6,416 bases of DNA, taken from assembly GCA_028711925.1 (NCBI GenBank), contig JAQTRH010000056.1, forward strand, positions 1-6,416. The letters run 5' to 3'. Shown piece by piece: positions 1 through 5,194 of the stretch. The DNA is from Candidatus Nanoarchaeia archaeon. Lineage in GTDB: Archaea; Nanobdellota; Nanobdellia; Woesearchaeales; CG1-02-33-12. Each line of letters begins with the position of its first letter. Position 1 is the stretch's first letter. Below the pieces are notes generated by a model that worked only from the letters and a program-made list of their open reading frames with translations, ran no database searches and was not told where the DNA came from. The translations under genes and the position numbers were made by a program.

Positions 1-776
1 GAATGAAAAAAAAGGATTATTTAATATTCTTTAACTTTCGTTCTGACAGGGCAAGAGAGATAAGCTATGCTCTTACTGATAAAAAATTTAATCATTTCAA
101 GACTAATTCAACATACAAACTTGTATGCATGTTTCAGTATGACAAAAACATAAAAGCAAAGGTTGCATTTCCTGAAATTGAAATAAAAAACAACTTAGGC
201 CAGACAATTGCAAAAAACAATTTAAAACAGTTAAGGATTGCTGAAACAGAAAAATATGCCCATGTAACATTCTTTTTCAACAGCGGTGTTGAAAATCCAA
301 ACAAAAATGAAAACAGGATTATAATACCCAGCCCCAAAGTGGCAACCTATGATTTAAAGCCAGAGATGAGCGCTTACAAAGTAAGAAATAAATTGATTCA
401 GGCAATAAAATCAAAAAAATATGATATTATCATAGCAAATTTCGCAAATCCTGATATGGTTGGCCATACAGGAATATTTAAGGCCGCTGTAAAGGCCATT
501 GAAACAGTTGATGAGTGTGTGGGCGATGTTGTAAGGGAAGTTAAAAATGTTGATGGAACTGTTTTGATTACAGCAGACCACGGCAATTGCGAGGAGATGT
601 TAGGAGATAGAAAGACATCTCACACAACAAACAAGGTTCCTTTTATTGTTGTTTCAGATAAAAAAAACATAAAACTCAGAGATGGAATATTAGCAGATAT
701 TGCCCCAACGATGATTGATATTCTAAAAATAAAAAAGCCAAAGGAAATGACAGGGAAAAGCCTAATATTGCATTAA
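1..776 (+). CDS. gpmI: 2,3-bisphosphoglycerate-independent phosphoglycerate mutase, C-terminal half (partial at window edge)
   Basis: This glycolytic/gluconeogenic enzyme of the cytoplasm interconverts 3- and 2-phosphoglycerate using two metal ions (usually Mn2+) in an alkaline-phosphatase-like fold. Numbering visible residues from the Met at base 3, NFRSDRAR (11-18) holds the substrate arginines and AETEKYAHVTFF (80-91) the conserved Glu/Lys site. NPDMVGH (149-155) gives metal ligands D151 and H155, ADHGN (191-195) gives D192 and H193, and H207 lies in SHTTNKVP. IPSPKVATYD (108-117) is a family hallmark. The family is about 510 residues long, so the half with the catalytic serine lies outside the window. 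The Met at base 3 is therefore read as internal, not a start. The codon before it is cut (?GA), so an upstream stop cannot be formally excluded. Many archaea use the distinct ApgM type instead; a GpmI type is less typical but known. The family call is very secure. Confidence 0.95.
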   Translation, partial: MKKKDYLIFFNFRSDRAREISYALTDKKFNHFKTNSTYKLVCMFQYDKNIKAKVAFPEIEIKNNLGQTIAKNNLKQLRIAETEKYAHVTFFFNSGVENPNKNENRIIIPSPKVATYDLKPEMSAYKVRNKLIQAIKSKKYDIIIANFANPDMVGHTGIFKAAVKAIETVDECVGDVVREVKNVDGTVLITADHGNCEEMLGDRKTSHTTNKVPFIVVSDKKNIKLRDGILADIAPTMIDILKIKKPKEMTGKSLILH

Positions 777-807
777 CCGGAAATATATTCTTTTCAGTAA
801 ACAAAAC

Positions 808-815
808 TTTAAATA
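808..815 (+). promoter_or_regulatory. TATA-like box for the nuclease gene
   Basis: TTTAAATA follows an A-rich BRE-like stretch (acaaaac). Its centre is about 26 bases before the ATG at 838, so an archaeal start site would fall at or next to the start codon, giving a leaderless mRNA. No Shine-Dalgarno site precedes the ATG, which agrees with this. The rest of the 61-base gap after the mutase stop shows only a short T-rich run (about 788-795) that might end the upstream transcript. Confidence 0.6.
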
Positions 816-837
816 AAAAGAATTTATCTTTTAAAAT

Positions 838-2031
838 ATGGCAACCTACTCCCACTCAAAGATATGCTGTTTTGAGCAGTGCCCTCTTAAATACAAATTC
901 CAGTATATTGACAAAATCAAGACAGATATAGAGCAGACTGTTGAGGCATTTCTTGGAAGCATGGTTCATGAAACGCTTGAAAAACTTTACACTGACCTTA
1001 AATTTCAGAAGGTAATGAGCTTAGATGAGCTCTTGGAATTTTATAATGATTTATGGCAAAAAAACTGGAATGATGCCATTGTTATTGTAAAAAAAGGCTA
1101 TGAAAAGGAAAACTACAGGAGGATGGGAGAGAAATTCATTACAGACTACTACAACCATTATTATCCTTTCAACCAGGGAAAGGTGCTTGGGCTTGAAACC
1201 ACTGAATTTGTTGACTTAAATGATGAATACAAGTTCCATGTAAGGATTGACCGGCTTAATGAGGCAGATGAGGGTGTTTATGAAGTTCATGATTATAAAA
1301 CAGGCGGCTATCTTCCTGAACAGGCAGCTGTAGATGAAGACAAGCAGCTCGCAATGTACTCTTTATGGGTGTTGAGAACATTCGGAAATGTCAAGAAAGT
1401 AAAGTTGATATGGCATTATCTTGCATTTGACAAAGAACTTGTTTCTGAAAGGACAAATGACCAGATTATGGATTTAAGAAGAGAAACAATCCAAAGAATA
1501 AAAAAGATAGAGGCTGCAAAGGAATTCCCTCCGAATGTTTCAAGATTGTGCGACTGGTGCCAGTTCAGGCCAATCTGTCCTCAGTTCAAGCACCTTTACA
1601 AAATTGAAGACATGAAACCAGAGGAATACCTTGAAGATGACGGGGTAAAATTGGTTAATAAGTATGCTGAAATGCAGGAAAAAATAAAGGATTTAAGCGA
1701 GGAGCTTGAAAAAGTGAGAGAAAGGTTAATTGAGTTTGCAAAAAAAGAGGATGTTGATGTTGTATTCGGCTCAGATATAAAGGCCTCTGTAAGCTCTTAC
1801 GAGTCATTCAGCTTTCCCTCAAAAAACCAAAGAAAAGAATTCAATGAGATTGTAAAGAAAATCGGTTTATGGGATGAACTCGCTGTTGTAGATACATATG
1901 AACTGGCAAAAAAAATAAAAAACAAAGAATTACATGAAGAATTAATAAAAATTCTCGAAAAATTTATTGAAAAGAAAAAAACAGACATGATAAGAATATC
2001 AAGAAGCATGAACAATAACAATAATTGCTGA
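838..2031 (+). CDS. RecB/Cas4-like PD-(D/E)XK nuclease with Fe-S cysteines and coiled-coil C-terminal extension
   Basis: Predicted DNA exonuclease of the RecB/COG2887 type (PD-(D/E)XK superfamily). The N-terminal CCFEQCPLKYKFQY (10-23) is the usual opening Cys-Pro motif, and GSMVHETLEKLY (40-51) supplies the conserved His44. Core residues follow in order: E120/E123, D138 in VRIDRL, D152-Y-K154 in VHDYKTG, and the QxxxY motif at Q170-Y174. C238, C241 and C247 form CX2CX5C. With an N-terminal cysteine (probably C15) they match the four-cysteine 4Fe-4S clamp of AddB/Cas4-type nucleases. After about residue 260 comes a charged coiled coil (about 270-305), then a roughly 85-residue lysine-rich region ending in an Asn run. 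The active site looks intact. Likely roles are DNA repair or end processing, but partner and substrate are unknown. It stands alone, transcribed from its own promoter, tail-to-tail with the U32 gene. The start is set by the TATA spacing and by the motif lying right after Met1. Confidence 0.88.
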   Translation: MATYSHSKICCFEQCPLKYKFQYIDKIKTDIEQTVEAFLGSMVHETLEKLYTDLKFQKVMSLDELLEFYNDLWQKNWNDAIVIVKKGYEKENYRRMGEKFITDYYNHYYPFNQGKVLGLETTEFVDLNDEYKFHVRIDRLNEADEGVYEVHDYKTGGYLPEQAAVDEDKQLAMYSLWVLRTFGNVKKVKLIWHYLAFDKELVSERTNDQIMDLRRETIQRIKKIEAAKEFPPNVSRLCDWCQFRPICPQFKHLYKIEDMKPEEYLEDDGVKLVNKYAEMQEKIKDLSEELEKVRERLIEFAKKEDVDVVFGSDIKASVSSYESFSFPSKNQRKEFNEIVKKIGLWDELAVVDTYELAKKIKNKELHEELIKILEKFIEKKKTDMIRISRSMNNNNNC

Positions 2032-2032
2032 A

Positions 2033-3244
2033 CTAATCCTTTCTTGGTTTCCAAACATAAACTTTATCATTTTTTCTTGCTGTTTTTTCAAGCTTTATCC
2101 CAACAGAAGTTCCTTTGACTGCCTTATCCGTTTGTTGATTATTTAGCTGCATAGAAGTTATCTTCTGCTTAATTGTTCCTGTTGTCGGGCCGATTATAAT
2201 TATTTTATCTCCTTTCCTGACTTTTCCGCTTTGAATAACCACCTCAGCAACACTTGGCTTTGCGTAAAAGTTTTTTACAATACCAATAAATTCTTTTTTA
2301 TGGGTCGATTTTGAGCCGTATGTTTTTGACCATTGATTTATGGGTTTGCCAAGAAAAAATCCTGAATGAAATCCGCGGTTATAAACGGAATTCAGTTTTT
2401 TCATCAATAATTTTTTGCTTTTTTCATCAAGCTTTTTTTCATACCAAAGGTCAACAGCTTTTCTATAAGAAGATACAACCTCTGCAACATATTCCGGACT
2501 TCTTGCCCTTCCTTCTATTTTTAATGCCTCAACATTCAAATCAAGGATTTTCTCAATAAAGGGCATTGTGCATAAATCTTTAGGGCTTAGGATATAATCT
2601 TTGCCTAAAATAAAAGAATGACCTTCTTCTATATCTTTAATTTCATATTCGCGCCTGCAGGGCTGCAAGCAATCACCCCTGTTTGCACTTTTTCCAAAAA
2701 CATTTTGGCTTAAGAAACATCTTCCTGAAATACTCACACACATAGCCCCATGTATGAATATTTCAATTTCTGCCTTTGTTTTGTTTTTTATCTGATTTAT
2801 CTGCTCAAGAGTGCATTCTCTTGCCAATGTAATCCTTTTTGCTCCTGCCTTTCTGTAAAACTCACATGCATAAGAATTGCTTGCGCTTGCCTGTGTGCTC
2901 AAAAAAGCATCAATTTTCTGCTTTTTACATTCTGATAATACAGACATATCCCAGCATATAATTGCATCTATGTTTGCTTTTTTAGCTTTTTTAATGAATT
3001 CCTTTACTTTTGAAAGCTCATTTTCAAAGATAATTGTGTTCACTGTAAGATAAATTTTCACTTTTCTCTTATGGGCATAGGAGACAACCTTATCAAGCTC
3101 TTTAATAGAGAAATTTTTTGCAGTGGCCCGCATGTTAAACTCATTAACACCAAGGTAAACTGCATCTGCTCCTGCATTTATTGCAGATACAAGGCTCTCA
3201 TAATTTCCTGCGGGGGCCATGATTTCTGGTTTTTTTCTTTTCAT
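2033..3244 (-). CDS. U32-family protein (annotated 'peptidase U32'; probable Fe-S RNA-hydroxylase-like enzyme)
   Basis: The start KPEIMAPAGNYESL (5-18) and GADAVYLGVNEFNMRA (25-40) are the N-terminal U32 TIM-barrel signature. EIFIHGAMCVSISGRCFLS (161-179) is the U32 family motif. C169, C176, C192 (in NRGDCLQPC) and C225 (in SPKDLC) sit where the known U32 protein UbiU binds 4Fe-4S; that match is inferred from spacing. LKIEGRARSPEYVAEVV (241-257) is another conserved block. The last 75 or so residues (KEFIGIVKNFY to KVYVW) look like the small beta-barrel found at the C-terminus of many U32 proteins. Studied bacterial members act in tRNA U34 hydroxylation (TrhP), 23S rRNA hydroxylation (RlhA) or O2-independent ubiquinone hydroxylation (UbiU/V), so 'peptidase' is probably a misnomer here. 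The archaeal substrate is not known, though an RNA base is the best guess. It is divergent from the Hel308-like gene. The ATG is 26 bases from a TATA-like box, with no Shine-Dalgarno site. Confidence 0.92.
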   Translation of the reverse strand: MKRKKPEIMAPAGNYESLVSAINAGADAVYLGVNEFNMRATAKNFSIKELDKVVSYAHKRKVKIYLTVNTIIFENELSKVKEFIKKAKKANIDAIICWDMSVLSECKKQKIDAFLSTQASASNSYACEFYRKAGAKRITLARECTLEQINQIKNKTKAEIEIFIHGAMCVSISGRCFLSQNVFGKSANRGDCLQPCRREYEIKDIEEGHSFILGKDYILSPKDLCTMPFIEKILDLNVEALKIEGRARSPEYVAEVVSSYRKAVDLWYEKKLDEKSKKLLMKKLNSVYNRGFHSGFFLGKPINQWSKTYGSKSTHKKEFIGIVKNFYAKPSVAEVVIQSGKVRKGDKIIIIGPTTGTIKQKITSMQLNNQQTDKAVKGTSVGIKLEKTARKNDKVYVWKPRKD

Positions 3245-3265
3245 AAAACAATGAAAATGTTTTGA

Positions 3266-3274
3266 TTATATAAA
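3266..3274 (-). promoter_or_regulatory. TATA-like box for the U32 gene
   Basis: On the minus strand this reads TTTATATAA, preceded by a BRE-like gcaaata. Its centre is about 26 bases from the ATG at 3244, which implies a leaderless transcript. It forms one half of a 76-base divergent promoter region with the box at 3291-3298. Confidence 0.62.
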
Positions 3275-3290
3275 TATTTGCAGGCAAAAT

Positions 3291-3298
3291 TATTTAAA
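3291..3298 (+). promoter_or_regulatory. TATA-like box for the Hel308-like gene
   Basis: TATTTAAA follows a BRE-like gcaaaat. It is centred about 26 bases before the ATG at 3321, again consistent with leaderless initiation. The box lies back to back with the minus-strand TATA at 3266-3274, only about 16 bases away, so the two initiation complexes may compete. Confidence 0.6.
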
Positions 3299-3320
3299 CC
3301 CAATGAGTTAAAAAAATAAG

Positions 3321-3980
3321 ATGTATATTAAAGATATAAAAAAAGATATTCCTGAAAGGGTTTATGATATTCTGGAAAAAGAGATTGATGAGCTTAGGCC
3401 CTGCCAGGAAAAGTCAATAAAAAAAGGATTGTTGAAGGGAAAAAATATTCTTGTCTGCACTCCGACTGCAAGCGGAAAGACATTATGTGCAGAGCTTGCC
3501 TTCACAAAAAATATAATGGAAAGAAAAGGAAAAGCAGTATATGTTGTTCCTTTGAAAGCTTTGGCATCAGAAAAATTTAACTCGTTCAAGGAAAAATACC
3601 CATTTATAAGAACAGCATTGTCTATTGGAGATATTGATTCTGCAGACCCTTATTTAATTGATTATGACTTGATTATAACTACGAGCGAGAAATTTGATTC
3701 CTTGATAAGGCACAAGGCAAGCTGGCTTAGCCATATAGCTTTAGTTATATTTGATGAAATACATCTTTTGAATGATCCTGGAAGGGGCCCAACCTTAGAA
3801 ATAGTCATAACAATATTAAGAAAGCTTCTGAAAAATATACAGATTGTAGGCCTTTCGGCAACAATAGGAAACCCAGAGCAGTTTGCAGAATGGCTTGACG
3901 CTGAATTAGTTGAGGACAAATGGAGGCCTGTAAAACTCCACAAAGGAATTTATCTCAACGGCAAAATAGAATTTCAATAA
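3321..3980 (+). CDS. Hel308-type (Ski2-like) helicase reduced to RecA domain 1; truncated, split or broken gene
   Basis: Hel308 is an archaeal 3'-5' DNA helicase for stalled replication forks, usually about 700 residues; this frame has 219. Visible motifs are the Q-motif region RPCQEKSI (Q29), Walker A TPTASGKT (47-54), motif Ia VVPLKALASEKF (75-86), motif Ib TTSEKFDSL (120-128), Walker B DEIH (145-148) and motif III SAT (179-181). WLDAELVEDKWRPVKL (191-206) is the usual exit from RecA1. The frame stops with GKIEFQ, right where RecA2 should begin. Motifs IV-VI, the winged helix, the ratchet and the C-terminal domains are all missing. Only 30 bases separate the stop from the next gene's 3' end, so the rest is not nearby. 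RecA1 has no internal stop or frameshift and keeps its own promoter. It could be one half of a trans-split helicase, a recent pseudogene, an accessory ATPase-like domain, or an assembly join. Unassisted helicase activity is not expected, since the arginine finger of motif VI is absent. Confidence 0.88.
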   Translation: MYIKDIKKDIPERVYDILEKEIDELRPCQEKSIKKGLLKGKNILVCTPTASGKTLCAELAFTKNIMERKGKAVYVVPLKALASEKFNSFKEKYPFIRTALSIGDIDSADPYLIDYDLIITTSEKFDSLIRHKASWLSHIALVIFDEIHLLNDPGRGPTLEIVITILRKLLKNIQIVGLSATIGNPEQFAEWLDAELVEDKWRPVKLHKGIYLNGKIEFQ

Positions 3981-3983
3981 AAT

Positions 3984-4005
3984 CAAAACATAAAATAAAA
4001 AATAA
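3984..4005 (-). terminator. Possible T-rich terminator at the end of the membrane-protein operon
   Basis: Read on the minus strand, the gap after the DUF4013 stop is strongly T-rich, with several T runs of four to six bases (attttttattttatgtttt). Archaeal intrinsic termination relies mainly on such T tracts. A small AT-only inverted repeat (AAATAAT-ttg-ATTATTT, 4000-4016) sits at its start and overlaps the stop codon, but it would be a very weak hairpin. The plus-strand helicase transcript has no comparable T tract in this gap. Confidence 0.4.
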
Positions 4006-4010
4006 TTTGA

Positions 4011-4769
4011 TTATTTAATTTCTGAATACACTTCCCCATAAACAGTCATTGAGGTTATTATCACAGCTATATTCAAAAATATGTATATTAAATATAAGAT
4101 TAAAGTTATAATCAACATCTCTTGTGTTATTTTTAAAAGATAGTTAAATATAACACTAATTGAAAGCGAGTAAGTAAACACTATTGACCATGCAGCAAGG
4201 TATTTTCGAGTAAAAGCCTTTCTGAAAATTTCTTTAATCCTGAATGCATTTTCAATGTTCCATTTGTCAATAAAAAACATTAATGCCATTGGAGTAATAT
4301 ACGAAAAAATGAGTAATACTGTTAATATGAGTATTAGCAACAGTATTGTTTTTGTTATAATTGATGAAGAAGCCAATACACTTATTAAGATTCCAATTAT
4401 CGCACTAAAAAAAAAGAAAGGTATAGAATAAACCAACATAAGGATAAATCCATAAAATCCTTTCATCCATAGCTTGCCCCAATCTTTCCATTCAGGCAGT
4501 TCTGATTGTTTATTCATTGCTGTCTTTGCGCATTCATAGCCATAACCTGTTATAAAGAAAGATATTGCCATGGTTATAAATAACACAGCAACAAAAATAA
4601 ATATAAATAAAATAGGGTTCCAATTCGGCATTGAAAATAGCGAACCTACTACACTTACCGTAATCACCATAACCAATAAGATAACTGTAAAAATAGATAT
4701 TGTTGCGCCTACTGCCACTTTTTTGAAATCCTGGAAAGGCCTCTTTATTGCTGCATCAAAATTAACCAT
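4011..4769 (-). CDS. DUF4013-family integral membrane protein
   Basis: This 252-residue polytopic membrane protein has about six hydrophobic segments, roughly at 18-45, 51-75, 104-133, 137-167, 192-213 and 217-244. A conserved-looking cytosolic-type loop, GYGYECAKTA...ELPEWKDWGKLW (75-101), lies between the second and third segments. This G-Y-x(3)-A plus LPEWxDW pattern is the hallmark of DUF4013 proteins, which are common in archaea and have no established function. There is no cleavable signal peptide; the short N-terminus FDAAIKRPFQDFKKV precedes the first segment. It is the last gene of the minus-strand run, 10 bases after the DUF4870-like gene. Its Shine-Dalgarno site overlaps that gene's stop, so the two are almost certainly co-transcribed and translationally coupled. 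The family call comes from the loop pattern and topology; the role is unknown. Confidence 0.8.
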   Translation of the reverse strand: MVNFDAAIKRPFQDFKKVAVGATISIFTVILLVMVITVSVVGSLFSMPNWNPILFIFIFVAVLFITMAISFFITGYGYECAKTAMNKQSELPEWKDWGKLWMKGFYGFILMLVYSIPFFFFSAIIGILISVLASSSIITKTILLLILILTVLLIFSYITPMALMFFIDKWNIENAFRIKEIFRKAFTRKYLAAWSIVFTYSLSISVIFNYLLKITQEMLIITLILYLIYIFLNIAVIITSMTVYGEVYSEIK

Positions 4770-4774
4770 TTATT

Positions 4775-4781
4775 TCACCTC
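4775..4781 (-). promoter_or_regulatory. Shine-Dalgarno site of the DUF4013 gene, overlapping the upstream stop
   Basis: GAGGTGA on the minus strand, five bases before the ATG at 4769, is a strong anti-16S match. Its first bases overlap the TGA stop (4780-4782) of the upstream gene, so ribosomes ending there are positioned to restart. It fixes the start codon and supports translational coupling. Confidence 0.8.
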
Positions 4782-5136
4782 ATTTCTTTAATTGGTTCTC
4801 GGCAATCTCTCCTGCAATTGGAATCTTGAATTTCTCTCCCTGATAGGCCTTTATCATCAAAACTATCCACAATATTAATGTTAATGGCCCGATTATAAAA
4901 GCAAGAGTCCATCCTATAAAAGGAATCATCATAAGTATGTGCAGTGGAAGGAATACTATTATTGATTGGATTGCATGAAACCTTACAAAATTGTTTTTCT
5001 TTTCAATCAATAAAAATACTATGCCGCTAACCCATGTGAGAAGATAGCAAAGCAAACCTTCAATGTTTTCCTCAAGGCCCAACTCAGTTTTCTTTGTCTC
5101 TTTTTTTGATTCCTTTGACACTTTCTTTTTTGCCAT
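4780..5136 (-). CDS. DUF4870/Tic20-like small membrane protein (COG4818-like)
   Basis: This 118-residue protein has a Lys/Glu-rich cytosolic N-terminus (1-20) followed by three hydrophobic segments, about 26-44, 55-72 and 74-96. The pattern GLEENIEGLLCYLLTWVSG (20-38), IEKKNNFVRFHAIQS (44-58) and MIKAYQGEKFKIPIAG (94-109) is the diagnostic core of the DUF4870/Tic20-like family. In this core a charged E-K-K-N turn and the F-V-R-F-H-A-x-Q-S motif link the first two helices, and a K-A-Y-x-G-E segment follows the last. Function in prokaryotes is not established; the similarity to the chloroplast import component Tic20 is remote. It lies 58 bases downstream of ftsY with its own TATA-like box and Shine-Dalgarno site, yet read-through from ftsY seems possible because no T tract lies between. 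It is coupled to the DUF4013 gene behind it. Confidence 0.85.
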   Translation of the reverse strand: MAKKKVSKESKKETKKTELGLEENIEGLLCYLLTWVSGIVFLLIEKKNNFVRFHAIQSIIVFLPLHILMMIPFIGWTLAFIIGPLTLILWIVLMIKAYQGEKFKIPIAGEIAENQLKK

Positions 5137-5140
5137 TAAA

Positions 5141-5147
5141 TCACCTC
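5141..5147 (-). promoter_or_regulatory. Shine-Dalgarno site of the DUF4870-like gene
   Basis: GAGGTGA on the minus strand lies four bases before the ATG at 5136 (spacer ttta). It is the same heptamer as the site used by the following gene and confirms this start codon. Confidence 0.8.
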
Positions 5148-5181
5148 TTTAAGTGTTATATTCAAATTTTGGCCTTATGAC

Positions 5182-5189
5182 TATTTAAG
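5182..5189 (-). promoter_or_regulatory. Possible TATA-like box for the two membrane-protein genes
   Basis: CTTAAATA on the minus strand, preceded by a BRE-like gaaaaa, lies just past the ftsY stop. Initiation about 26 bases downstream would fall near 5159 and give a leader of about 22 bases that contains the Shine-Dalgarno site. The call is weaker than for the other boxes because AT-rich matches are common here and read-through from ftsY is an alternative. Confidence 0.45.
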
Positions 5190-5194
5190 TTTTT

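Noticed and set aside
3..5. ATG at base 3 as the true start of the phosphoglycerate mutase
   Set aside because: The frame opens inside the family (at the NFRxDR block), with half of the enzyme missing upstream. The left edge of the window cuts the gene.
838..2031. Nuclease as a CRISPR Cas4
   Set aside because: No cas1, cas2 or repeat array is seen in the window, and the protein is about twice the usual Cas4 length. A general RecB-like exonuclease fits better.
2311..2935. Small plus-strand open frames opposite the U32 gene
   Set aside because: They are antisense to a well-supported conserved gene, have Cys/Phe-rich low-complexity translations, and carry no start signals.
4000..4016. Inverted repeat AAATAAT-ttg-ATTATTT as a true hairpin terminator
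   Set aside because: The stem is seven A/T pairs only and would be very unstable. In such AT-rich DNA this arises easily by chance, so only the T-rich tract was kept as a possible terminator.
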